From NCBI RefSeq assembly GCF_001898575.1, contig NZ_MKUD01000063.1, positions 477,201-541,200 on the forward strand: DNA of 64,000 nt, read 5' to 3'. The stretch comes from Spirosoma sp. 48-14 (lineage in GTDB: Bacteria > Bacteroidota > Bacteroidia > Cytophagales > Spirosomataceae). Position numbers and translations under genes: made by a program. The first letter of the stretch is position 1. Each line of letters opens with the position of its first letter. Below, one piece after another: positions 44,901 to 51,873 of this stretch. Below the pieces are notes generated by a model, which worked only from the letters and a program-made list of their open reading frames with translations, had not been told where the DNA came from and searched no databases.

Positions 44901-45115
44901 AAAACTATCCCGGCCAAGTACCGATGACGCCCTTCGGAGGTTTACTAAACGATAAGGAAGTGGCAGCCGTGCTGACCTACGTCCGAAACTCGTTTGGCAA
45001 CAAAGCCTCGGCAGTCCTGCCCGAAACGGTCAAAAAAGTGAGAGCCGCCACTCAGCCAAAAAAGGATTTTTATACCCCAGCACAATTACTGAAAGAGCAT
45101 CCGCTGGAGAAATAA
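41927..45115 (+). CDS. Four-domain protein: SGNH-like / beta-propeller / HEAT / cytochrome c
   Basis: This 1062-residue exported protein has a signal peptide (residues 8-28). An SGNH-hydrolase-like domain follows (about 40-270: LIGNNLGSRMM, FFGYNESFQG, IDGSQLNEAGY), then a six-bladed propeller of the PVC-type dehydrogenase family (about 380-740, with DTNGDGKADKQT and DTNGDDKADKVE loops), HEAT-like repeats (about 745-900) and a cytochrome c domain with CITCH (Cys943, Cys946, His947). In the SGNH part the usual nucleophile Ser is replaced and the catalytic His is Gln, so that domain may be a carbohydrate-binding or pseudo-enzyme module. The gene follows ThuA by 21 bases. Oxidation of a sugar or its derivative with electron delivery through haem is a reasonable inference, not shown. 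Confidence 0.82.
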   Translation: MRPFVARKTSVYTLFAIVGFLIMPMSAFQRKHYPTDEPPIQLKKDTHISLIGNNLGSRMMNYGLFETELQVRYPAYRLFIRNMCDGGDTPGFRPHASRFSPWAFPGAEKFQTELANKSESEGHFETPDQWLTRLKTDVIVAFFGYNESFQGPEGLANYKAELDAFVKWTLSQKYNGVTAPQLALVSPIAFEDLSATYDLPNGKKENENLRLYTQGMKEVAQQNKVLFVDAFTPSLAWYEATPEPLTIDGSQLNEAGYKKLSLLLADQLFGQTAAQAEANRAYVQEAVLEKNWMWHNDYKIPNGVHVYGRRYNPFGPDNYPAEIEKIRQMTAIRDTAVWQAASEGKRMDIAAADERTRQLPTVKTNFNPEKNGSLTYLYGQDALSKLNVPAGYKIELFASEQEFPDLAKPMQMSFDNKGRLWVACMPSYPHYKPGDPKPNDKIIILEDTNGDGKADKQTVFADKLHLPLGFEIAKEGVYVSQGTNLKLFTDTNGDDKADKVEILLSGYDDHDTHHNSHAFTVDPSGAIYSGEGVFLHTNVETSYGPVRATNGGFYRYAPQLHKLERTAQLSIPNPWGIAFDDWGQPFFAETSSPDVRWMMPGSVLPRYGEATDKSKQLIEEAHRVRPTSGLEFVSSRHFPDDIQGDFLINNTIGFLGTKEHTLVDDGTGYKSKHRMDLVVSDDRNFRPVDMEFAPDGSLYLIDWHNILIGHMQHNARDPLRDHSHGRVYRITYPSRPLVTPAKIDGASVEELLENLKLPEYRTRYRTRRELRGRDASDVLAKLKTWVAKLDKNDPRYEHHLLEGLWVSWGMDKVDQNLLRQVLKAKDYHARAAAVQVVRYTGHQVADQANLLMQAAKDENSRVRLAAIVAASWIGKEKGLPILTEAAKKPLDDWMTPAYETAVAHLKGENVKKKKEITVTSSLKGQELELYTQGRQIFAKEGYCITCHQADGKGLAASGFPPLTGTNWVTGSEDRLIKIALKGLMGPIEVAGKNYPGQVPMTPFGGLLNDKEVAAVLTYVRNSFGNKASAVLPETVKKVRAATQPKKDFYTPAQLLKEHPLEK

Positions 45116-45143
45116 ACAACGGATTCATTTCATTCTTTATCCT

Positions 45144-46037
45144 ATGTCATTATCCGATTCTTCATCCGTTTCTTCGCCTAAAGCCTTATCGCCGGTTGGC
45201 TTCAACCTGCTGGTCTGGACGGCGGCCATCTCCGAACAAATGAACCCTATCGCCGATCGGCTAAAAACGATTGGCTACGATGGCGTCGAATGTTTTATCG
45301 ATACGCAGGATGTGGCCGTGTATCAGAAGTTTGGTGATCATTTAAAGCAGACGGGTCTACAAAGTACCTGCGTAACGGTGGTTGGTCCCGATACCAATCC
45401 GGCCAGCGAATCGGCCAGTATACGGCAGCAGGCCGTGGAGCATTTGAAGGGGGTAGTCGACCGGGCCCATGCCATGGGAGCCTCGGTCATCTGTGGGCCG
45501 TTCCATTCGGCTTTCGCTACGTTTACCCGTCGTGAACCCCAGCCCGAAGAATACGACCGCAGTGCCGACGTGCTACACACCGTTGGCGATTATGCCCGGC
45601 AGGCTGGTATCGTGCTGACACCCGAAGCGCTCAACCGTTTCGAATGCTACCTCTGCAACACGATGGAACAACTGGCCGAGCTGGTCCGCCGGACCGATCA
45701 TCCAAATGTGCGGGCCATGTTCGATACGCACCACGCCAATATGGAAGAAAAACGCTTCCCGGATGCGATTCGCACGATTGCTCCGTATCTGGCCCATGTC
45801 CATATCAGCGAAAACGACCGGGGTACGCCCGGTGATGGACATATTCCCTGGGACGATACCTTCCGAACATTGGCTGAGACCAACTACCAGGGCTGGATGA
45901 CGATTGAAGCCTTTACGCGGAACGACATTGACTTTGCCAATTCGATCAACGTCTGGCGGGAATTCAGCAGCCCCTGGGATATTGCCGAAAACGGCCTGAA
46001 GTTCATCCGGTCGATGCAGACAAAATACGCCCGTTAA
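45144..46037 (+). CDS. Sugar phosphate isomerase/epimerase (xylose-isomerase-like TIM barrel)
   Basis: This 297-residue AP-endonuclease-2/xylose-isomerase-like TIM barrel has metal-binding candidates in LTPEALNRFE (Glu), FDTHHANME (Asp, His), HVHISENDRGTPGDGHI (His) and MTIEAF (Glu). This set of Glu-Asp-His-Glu residues matches hydroxypyruvate isomerase, tagatose epimerase and related enzymes. There is no signal peptide, so it acts in the cytoplasm, probably on the sugar imported by the upstream ABC system. It begins 28 bases after the propeller-cytochrome gene. Confidence 0.88.
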   Translation: MSLSDSSSVSSPKALSPVGFNLLVWTAAISEQMNPIADRLKTIGYDGVECFIDTQDVAVYQKFGDHLKQTGLQSTCVTVVGPDTNPASESASIRQQAVEHLKGVVDRAHAMGASVICGPFHSAFATFTRREPQPEEYDRSADVLHTVGDYARQAGIVLTPEALNRFECYLCNTMEQLAELVRRTDHPNVRAMFDTHHANMEEKRFPDAIRTIAPYLAHVHISENDRGTPGDGHIPWDDTFRTLAETNYQGWMTIEAFTRNDIDFANSINVWREFSSPWDIAENGLKFIRSMQTKYAR

Positions 46038-46096
46038 CAGACGGTAGGTTTGTGAAATGCAGAGGTCATTTGAGTGAAAAGAGGGTGCTTTTGGTG

Positions 46097-46198
46097 AGGG
46101 CAGATTCTCAAATCTGCCCTAGCAAGGTTTCTCAAAACCGAGCCATACGAACCGTTCGGTTTTGAGAAACCGCACACGTCAGGTTTAAGAACCTGACG
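46097..46198. repeat. Cluster of small hairpins with CTCA/TGAG/TAAG tetraloops
   Basis: Four hairpin units are seen: AGGGCAGATT-CTCA-AATCTGCCCT (46097-46120), GGTTT-CTCA-AAACC (46126-46140), CGGTTT-TGAG-AAACCG (46157-46172) and CGTCAGGTT-TAAG-AACCTGACG (46177-46198). The second and third are also complementary to each other over 16 bases. The cluster lies between the convergent isomerase and PQQ dehydrogenase genes, where it could end transcription from both sides. Confidence 0.82.
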
Positions 46199-46233
46199 CC
46201 ACTAACGCTAATAAACCTTACTAAATACAAAGA

Positions 46234-48429
46234 CTATTTGAGGGCAAAGGCGATGTAATTTCCACCGATTTTCTGGCCTCTACCGCCCCCAGCGGCAATC
46301 ACGATGTATTGTTTTCCGCTCACCTCGTAGCTGATGGGCGTTGCAAAACCACCCGCCGGAAGCTGGTATTCCCAAACTACCTTACCTGTTTTCCTGTCGA
46401 AAGCCCGGATTTTCTCGTCTCTCGTTCCAGCAATAAATACCAGACCACCTGCCGTAACCAATGGGCCACCATAGCTATCGGTTCCGGTGGTAGGAATGCC
46501 TTTCTTAGCCAGTTCGGGATACTCACCCAACGGAACCCGCCAGAGGTAATCGCCCGTGTTCAGGTCAATCGCGTTCAACGTGCCCCAGGGTGGTTTAATG
46601 CCCGGATAACCTTCTTTATCGGTAAAGCGCTGCCATACCTTGCTCACATAGGTAGGCACATACGGAAAGCCACTTTTGCTACCGGAAACGGGTGTAACAG
46701 CCGAAGCCTGCGCTACTTTAGCTGATCCGCTTTCGGTGTTCAGCAGAAAACTAACGAGTGCATCCCGATCTTTCTCCGACAGATGACCGAATGAGGGCAT
46801 CCGACCGCTCCCCGTCTTAAGCAAGGTTTTAATTTCGTCGGCCGACCGCTTTTTCCCGATGTCGATGAGCGACGGTAATTCGGGGCCACTGCCACGTCGG
46901 TCCTGCCCGTGACAGGTGGCGCAGTTCGCGATGTACAAGGCATTACCCGCCGTAACAGGGGTAGTACGCTGCGCCAGATCGGCCCGTTTAGTCATGATCA
47001 GCTCCCAGGGGTCTTCATTAACGTTCTGAAAAAGAATTCCCGATGGGTCGATGGCGTTGCCGCCCCATTCGGCCCCACCACTGTAGCCGAACAGCAGCGT
47101 ACCTTTTTCGGAGGGGGGTGCAAACTTGTTATCCGTCTTTAGGCGCAGATACCGCTCCTTTACATACGCATGAGCTTCGGGCGACAGGTCGGTAATATCC
47201 GCTTCGGTATACACCTGCCGGGTTAGTGGAAGTGGTTTACGAGGAAATTTCTGCGTCGGCCAGGGGTGCTCGCCAGGTAAGCCGTTGATAGGTACCTTTC
47301 GCTCATCGACCGGAAAGAGGGACGTCCCTTTATCCCGATCCAGCACGTACACTAGCCCGTCTTTGGTGGTCTGCACGACGGCATCTATGCGCCGGGATTT
47401 ACCATCCGGGCCGGGGCGATTCAACGTAATCAGGTTGGGTGGGCAAGGGTGATCCCGGTCCCAAAGGTCGTGGTGAATGGTCTGATAATACCATTTCATC
47501 TTGCCCGTTTCGGCTTCCAGCGCCATAATGCAATTGGCAAACAGGTTCTGGCCTTTGCGGTCGCCCCCATAAAAATCGGATGCAGGTGAGCCCGTTCCGA
47601 AATACAAGACTCCCCTTTGTTCATCGAGTACCATGCCACTCCAGTTATTGACTCCTCCAATTTTCTGGTAAGCGTCTTTCGGCCAGGTATCATAACCGAA
47701 CTCGCCCGGCTGTGGAATCGTGTGAAATACCCATTTCAGTTTGCCCGTGACCACATCAAACGCCCGAATATGGCCGGGAGCCGCATCGCCCGATTCAGAT
47801 ACACTCGATCCGATGATGAACGTATTACGATATACGATCCCCGGCGAAGTTGCATTGACGGACAGCTTGCTTACATCATGGTCCAGATTCGTTTGCAGCC
47901 CCTCGTGCAAATCGGCTTTGCCGTCTGTTCCAAAGCTGGCAATGGATTGACCCGTTTCGGCATTGACGGCATACAAACTTGACCCCACGGTGTACAGAAT
48001 CCGCTTGTCTGATTCGCTTTGCCAATACACCACCCCGCGATTGGAATTGCGTCGATCATTGCGTGATGGTTCAAAGCGCCACAGTTGCTCACCCGTTCCA
48101 GCCTTCAGAGCAAAAAGGTTCAGATCGGGCGTAGTCCCGTACAGAACGCCATCCACCACAATGGGTTGACACTGAATGGCCCGATCAGGCCGACGGCCGT
48201 TGGCGTCCGGTTTTTCAGAAGCATCGTACATCCAGGCTACCGCTAAGTTTGCTACGTTTTGGGTATTGATCTGGTTCAGTGGCGAATAGCGATTTCCGGC
48301 TTTATTGCCCCCGTAGTTGGGCCAATCCTTACCCGTCGTTATCGGGCCTTCGCTCGTGACCATACCCGCTACAAGCATGCTACTTATCACCAGTCCTAAA
48401 ACGGCTCCCTTGTGATCCAGACGAATCAT
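46234..48429 (-). CDS. PQQ-type quinoprotein dehydrogenase with internal cytochrome c domain
   Basis: This 731-residue exported protein has an N-terminal signal segment (GAVLGLVISSMLVAGMV) followed by DWPNYGGNKAGNRYSPLNQIN, the classic start of PQQ-dependent sugar and alcohol dehydrogenases. It has propeller blades such as LFALKAGTGEQLWRFEPS and AIDLNTGDYLWRVPLGEYPE, and ends with GTRDEKIRAFDRKTGKVVWEYQLPAGG. A cytochrome c insert lies at about 495-575, with CATCH (Cys503, Cys506, His507) and a distal Met in GRMPSFGHLSE. Direct electron transfer from substrate through PQQ to haem is implied. It is convergent with the sugar operon and likely oxidises a sugar in the periplasm. No PQQ synthesis genes are in the window. 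Confidence 0.88.
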   Translation of the reverse strand: MIRLDHKGAVLGLVISSMLVAGMVTSEGPITTGKDWPNYGGNKAGNRYSPLNQINTQNVANLAVAWMYDASEKPDANGRRPDRAIQCQPIVVDGVLYGTTPDLNLFALKAGTGEQLWRFEPSRNDRRNSNRGVVYWQSESDKRILYTVGSSLYAVNAETGQSIASFGTDGKADLHEGLQTNLDHDVSKLSVNATSPGIVYRNTFIIGSSVSESGDAAPGHIRAFDVVTGKLKWVFHTIPQPGEFGYDTWPKDAYQKIGGVNNWSGMVLDEQRGVLYFGTGSPASDFYGGDRKGQNLFANCIMALEAETGKMKWYYQTIHHDLWDRDHPCPPNLITLNRPGPDGKSRRIDAVVQTTKDGLVYVLDRDKGTSLFPVDERKVPINGLPGEHPWPTQKFPRKPLPLTRQVYTEADITDLSPEAHAYVKERYLRLKTDNKFAPPSEKGTLLFGYSGGAEWGGNAIDPSGILFQNVNEDPWELIMTKRADLAQRTTPVTAGNALYIANCATCHGQDRRGSGPELPSLIDIGKKRSADEIKTLLKTGSGRMPSFGHLSEKDRDALVSFLLNTESGSAKVAQASAVTPVSGSKSGFPYVPTYVSKVWQRFTDKEGYPGIKPPWGTLNAIDLNTGDYLWRVPLGEYPELAKKGIPTTGTDSYGGPLVTAGGLVFIAGTRDEKIRAFDRKTGKVVWEYQLPAGGFATPISYEVSGKQYIVIAAGGGRGQKIGGNYIAFALK

Positions 48430-48545
48430 AAAAATCAGTATAAAGAAGATGTAAGGCTACCGATCAGCCTCTACCTTCTAAAAGAAACAGTCGCCAATAA
48501 TTTCATCAATCGTTACAGAAAAATTAGTACAATACGAATAACTAA

Positions 48546-48757
48546 CCGTGGCGGTATTATCGAATCATAACGATTCGCCATAACGAAGCACCCAAACAAA
48601 TTGAGGTTCATTTTGTCGAAAATGACATCGACCCAACGGGTTTAGGAGAGCCCCTTTCCCGCCTGTGTTTGGTGCTGTAGCCAACGCCTTGTATAAGACT
48701 ACGGGCAAACGACACTACAATCAACCCTTTAGGCCCGATGTAGAGAAGCGTATCTAA
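48546..48757 (+). pseudogene. 3' remnant of a molybdenum hydroxylase large subunit (isoquinoline 1-oxidoreductase beta / xanthine dehydrogenase type)
   Basis: About 70 codons resemble the C-terminus of these enzymes. The first part reads IRHNEAPKQIEVHFVEND followed by PTGLGEP. One base is then missing near 48652, and the next frame continues PFPPVFGAVANALYKTTGKR to a stop at 48755-48757. The family C-terminus has the pattern NEAP..EVHFV, PTG(I/L)GEP, PPV..A.ANA(I/L)..(A/T)TGKR, which supports the call. No start or upstream domain is present, so this is a deletion remnant with an added frameshift. The terminator 26 bases on was probably the original gene's. Confidence 0.7.
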
Positions 48758-48782
48758 CATGGCTTCACGCAACGTTTTATTC

Positions 48783-48823
48783 GAGCAGCAAGTAATGAAG
48801 AAGTACTTGCTGCTCTTTTTATT
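48783..48823 (+). terminator. Rho-independent terminator behind the pseudogene
   Basis: The perfect 12-bp stem GAGCAGCAAGTA / TACTTGCTGCTC with a nine-base loop is followed by TTTTTATT. It faces the plus strand and now terminates only residual transcription of the remnant. Confidence 0.85.
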
Positions 48824-48944
48824 TTCTAATAGGGTTGAACAAACTGATCGTTCAAATTTTGGGCATCAATAGCTTTTTCAAGCGCAATCTGCTCATTTTC
48901 GTGAGGCAGTTCGATTCGGGGGTTTGCGTATTCTTATCTATGCG

Positions 48945-49451
48945 TCACGCCCTTCTGGGGCTCTTTGTCCGGGACATGATCGTGAGGATTGTGGTCGTCA
49001 CCACCGCTCCGATCAGCACTTGCTGAAGCAGGTTTTTTCGATTGTATTTCCAGTCGGCCAGCATTCCCTTCTCGGCAAAAATGTTGGGAACAATCCCTTG
49101 TCTGACATCATCGATAATCCCTTCTACCACGTTGACCCGGTCGGCAAGCAGCAACGGGAGCCAATGCCCATATTCCGATTCGCTGAATCGAAAGGCAAAC
49201 CGGCGAATCTGGCCGCTCAGTCCAGATGGAGGTACTGACGTACCAAAAACGGCGCTGACGTTTGGGCGTTCGATCGAGCGAAGCACCTCCGTGTCGATGG
49301 GCTGTTGTGTTGGCCGCTGCCAGGAGTAGCCCCGTTGTTCGGCATCGGTGCGATTCTTGATAGGATAGGTCGGGTCATTTTTCGGATCGGCATCGATGCC
49401 CCAGCCCCGAATATGCGTGTACTTTTCTGCTAATGTCTGGATGGTTTCCAT
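48945..49451 (-). CDS. Conserved protein of unknown function with C-terminal membrane helix
   Basis: This 168-residue protein is hydrophilic up to about residue 145 (GWGIDADPKNDPTYPIKN, SWQRPTQQPIDTEVLRSIERPNVS, FGTSVPPSGLSGQIRRFAFRFSESEYGHW, LLLADRVNVVEGIIDD). A single hydrophobic segment follows (LLQQVLIGAVVTTTILTIM) and a basic tail, so it is likely tail-anchored in the inner membrane. I recognise it as a widespread family without a name, recalled from stress-gene surroundings, but cannot name a function. It lies 11 bases downstream of the zinc alcohol dehydrogenase gene and is probably co-transcribed with it. Confidence 0.8.
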   Translation of the reverse strand: METIQTLAEKYTHIRGWGIDADPKNDPTYPIKNRTDAEQRGYSWQRPTQQPIDTEVLRSIERPNVSAVFGTSVPPSGLSGQIRRFAFRFSESEYGHWLPLLLADRVNVVEGIIDDVRQGIVPNIFAEKGMLADWKYNRKNLLQQVLIGAVVTTTILTIMSRTKSPRRA

Positions 49452-49462
49452 AGTCTTGTGTG

Positions 49463-50617
49463 TTAGCTTCGAGCTGAAGGTGGAATAAGGACGGGTTTAA
49501 TGCAGTTATCGAGTTTGTTGGCAAAGATGTTATAGGCATCGGCGACGTCTTCCAGCGGTACCCGGTGGGTAATCAGGGCTTTAGGGGCCAAAATACCATT
49601 TTGAACATGGTCGATCAGCCGTGGCAGGAGCCGTTTTACCGAAGCCTGATTGGCCCGAATGGTTAGTCCTTTATTGACTACATTTCCGATCGGAACCAGA
49701 TTATCCGTGGGGCCATATACACCCACAACCGAAACGATACCGCCTTTTTTGACCGAGTTGATAGCCCAGTGAAGAGCTGTGGCCGAACCGGCCTGAATCA
49801 ACAATTTTCGCCCGGTAATGGTCTGTAGCGCACTTCCGGCAGCTTCAGCCCCAACGGCGTCAATGCATACATCGGCCCCCAGCCAGTCCGTCATTTTTTT
49901 GATAAACACCACCGGGTCGTCCATCTCTTTAAAGTTGTAGGCTTCGCAGGGAGCATAGTTTCGGACAAACTCCAGCCGGTAATCGACCTGATCGATCACA
50001 ATGACGCGTCCCGCCCCAAACAGCCACGAACAGCGTGCTGCCATAATGCCTACCGGCCCAGCCCCAAATACCACAACGGTATCGCCGGGCTGAATACCGC
50101 CCATCTCGGCTGCCTGGTAGCCTGTTGGCACTACATCCGTCAGCAGCACAGCATCATCGGGGTCCATGCCAGAAGGAATAACCGTAGGGCCAAAATTAGC
50201 GTAGGGCACCCGAACAAATTCGGCCTGGCCCCCATCGAAACCACCGGCCGTGTGCGAATACCCAAAGATGCCCCCTACCGCCGTAGCTTCGGTGTTGGAT
50301 TCGTGGCAGTTACCATACAAACCCTGCTGACAAAAGGAGCATTTGCCACAGGCAATATTGAAGGGTACCAGCACCTGATCGCCTATTTTGAGTTTGTGTA
50401 CTTCAGGGCCTACTTCCTCGACAATGCCGATAAATTCATGCCCGAACGTCGATCCAACGCGTGTATCAGGCACATTACCATTATACAAATGCAAATCTGA
50501 CCCACAAATGCAGGAACGGGTCACCCGCACGATGGCATCTTCCGGGTGTTTGATTTCGGGATACGGTTTTGAGTCAATACGGACCCGTCGAGGGCCCCGG
50601 TAATTCATGGCTAGCAT
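49463..50617 (-). CDS. Zinc-dependent alcohol dehydrogenase, glutathione-independent formaldehyde dehydrogenase-like
   Basis: This 384-residue medium-chain dehydrogenase has the catalytic zinc region CICGSDLHLYNG and GHEFIGIVEEVG, structural zinc cysteines in CGKCSFCQQGLYGNC, and the Rossmann motif GAGPVGIMAA. The insert pattern and QAEFVRVPYANFGP are of the formaldehyde-dismutase/FdhA type rather than plain ethanol dehydrogenases. It would oxidise an aldehyde or alcohol with NAD in the cytoplasm. The neighbours (unknown-family gene downstream, divergent Mn catalase) suggest a stress or detoxification role. Confidence 0.9.
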   Translation of the reverse strand: MLAMNYRGPRRVRIDSKPYPEIKHPEDAIVRVTRSCICGSDLHLYNGNVPDTRVGSTFGHEFIGIVEEVGPEVHKLKIGDQVLVPFNIACGKCSFCQQGLYGNCHESNTEATAVGGIFGYSHTAGGFDGGQAEFVRVPYANFGPTVIPSGMDPDDAVLLTDVVPTGYQAAEMGGIQPGDTVVVFGAGPVGIMAARCSWLFGAGRVIVIDQVDYRLEFVRNYAPCEAYNFKEMDDPVVFIKKMTDWLGADVCIDAVGAEAAGSALQTITGRKLLIQAGSATALHWAINSVKKGGIVSVVGVYGPTDNLVPIGNVVNKGLTIRANQASVKRLLPRLIDHVQNGILAPKALITHRVPLEDVADAYNIFANKLDNCIKPVLIPPSARS

Positions 50618-50919
50618 ACGTATGTTCTGATGACTAAGATTAATTGATCGGGACTGTCTATAACCAACTCATTTGCTGGGCGGAATGCCCAGACGAGATA
50701 AAACGAGTAAGGGAATGGGGCGTGTCCATTTCGGAAACGGACACTTAAAAGCTCACCGGCCGTTCGCTCACTCTGCCTTTTATTTTAAAGCCACTGGCTG
50801 TTCAAAGAGCGTTGGTAAGACAATGCCAATGCCGTTTATCGATTGATAAAAAGGCTGGCTCGGACACTCCTTTTGCTCATGATGTGAGCCGGAGACAAGC
50901 TAATAAACCCTCTATTTTT
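50618..50919. other. Divergent promoter region between the dehydrogenase and Mn catalase genes
   Basis: About 300 bases. It contains a small hairpin at 50722-50744. An in-frame ATG at 50812 would extend the catalase by 36 residues but is rejected, because the active-site spacing fits the ATG at 50920. No clear -7 box was seen on either strand. Confidence 0.45.
50722..50744. repeat. Small hairpin of the GTGTC...GACAC family
   Basis: GTGTCCATTTC and GAAACGGACAC pair at 10 of 11 positions around a single central base. It resembles the inner part of the 40918-40963 hairpin (GTGTCGGTTT...AAACCGACAC). Confidence 0.55.
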
Positions 50920-51783
50920 ATGTTTTATCACGACAAGAAACTCCAGTACACCGTCAAAGTCGACAAACCGGATCCTCAGTTCGCCCGCGCCCTTCAACAA
51001 GCCATCGGCGGTATTGAAGGTGAAATCCGGGTTTGCCTTCAGTATCTGTTTCAGGCCTGGAATTCGCGAGGACCTGTTCGCTATCGGGATATGTTGCTGA
51101 ATCCCGGCACCGAAGAGATCGCGCACATCGAAATGCTGGCAACCGCCGTTTGTCTGAACTTGCAAGGCGCTTCCAGCAGTGTGATCGATACAATTGTTGG
51201 CAACGACCCACTAATGGAAAAACTCATCGGCGGAGGAGACCCTCGGCACTTCCTGTCGGGTGGCATGGGCGCGTTGGCATCTGATGCTAATGGCGTTCCG
51301 TTCAACGGTTCCTGGGTAGTCAGCTCCGGTAATATAGCCTCCGATATGTTTGCCAATGTAATGGCCGAAGCAACCGGGCGCACGCTGGCCACACGGCTCT
51401 ATGAAATGACAGACGATGCGGGTATGAAAGACATGCTCTCTTTTCTGATTGCCCGCGATACCATGCACCAACAGCAATGGCTGGCCGTTCTGGAAGAGTT
51501 AGGGCATGGCGATATCCGGGGTGTATTGCCCATCCCGAACAGTTTTCCACAAAGCCAGGAACATCAGGAGTTCAGCTATGCTTTTGTAGATACTAACATT
51601 GACCCCGACTCCCAATCGGCCGGCCAGAACCGACGCTGGACACAAGGCTCATCGCTGGATGGCAAGAGTGAATTCCGGGAAATCAAAGCGCAGCCCGTGG
51701 GCTATGAGCCTATGTTAGCTCCTCCTCTGCCGGAAGGCCATGCGCAAACAGAACAGATTGAACAGGCTGGTCAGAAAAGCTAA
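50920..51783 (+). CDS. Manganese catalase
   Basis: With the ATG at 50920 the protein has 287 residues. The di-manganese ligands fall at Glu35 (GGIEGE), Glu66 and His69 (TEEIAHIEM), Glu150 (MAEATGR) and His183 (ARDTMHQQQW), matching the spacing of known enzymes such as that of Lactiplantibacillus and confirming the start. The ferritin-like four-helix core is complete and followed by a C-terminal extension (QSAGQNRRWTQGSSLDGKSEF). It destroys hydrogen peroxide in the cytoplasm. It is divergent from the aldehyde/alcohol dehydrogenase gene and ends at a bidirectional hairpin. Confidence 0.96.
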   Translation: MFYHDKKLQYTVKVDKPDPQFARALQQAIGGIEGEIRVCLQYLFQAWNSRGPVRYRDMLLNPGTEEIAHIEMLATAVCLNLQGASSSVIDTIVGNDPLMEKLIGGGDPRHFLSGGMGALASDANGVPFNGSWVVSSGNIASDMFANVMAEATGRTLATRLYEMTDDAGMKDMLSFLIARDTMHQQQWLAVLEELGHGDIRGVLPIPNSFPQSQEHQEFSYAFVDTNIDPDSQSAGQNRRWTQGSSLDGKSEFREIKAQPVGYEPMLAPPLPEGHAQTEQIEQAGQKS

Positions 51784-51793
51784 TTTCCAGAAA

Positions 51794-51843
51794 CAGGCTG
51801 AGCGCATAGGTTATCAACAAGACAGGCCTATGCACTCAGCCTG
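51794..51843. terminator. Bidirectional hairpin between convergent Mn catalase and batA genes
   Basis: Arms 51794-51810 and 51827-51843 (CAGGCTGAGCGCATAGG against CCTATGCACTCAGCCTG) pair at 16 of 17 positions around a 16-base loop. The location between converging genes suggests shared termination. Confidence 0.75.
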
Positions 51844-51873
51844 ACCCAACACGCGGCATAACTCTTCGCCTGA

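Larger units (their letters stand above)
48430..48944. other. Region with gene debris between the PQQ dehydrogenase and the unknown-family gene
   Basis: 515 bases without an intact gene. It holds a decayed molybdenum-hydroxylase C-terminus (48546-48757), a rho-independent terminator (48783-48823) and, on the minus strand at 48826-48933, a 35-codon open stretch without a start codon (contains RIELPHENEQIALEKAIDA) that ends in a stop. The last looks protein-like and may be another remnant. Confidence 0.55.

Noticed and set aside
50812..50919. 36-residue extension of Mn catalase
   Set aside because: With the ATG at 50920, the ligands fall at Glu35, Glu66 and His69, the standard positions.
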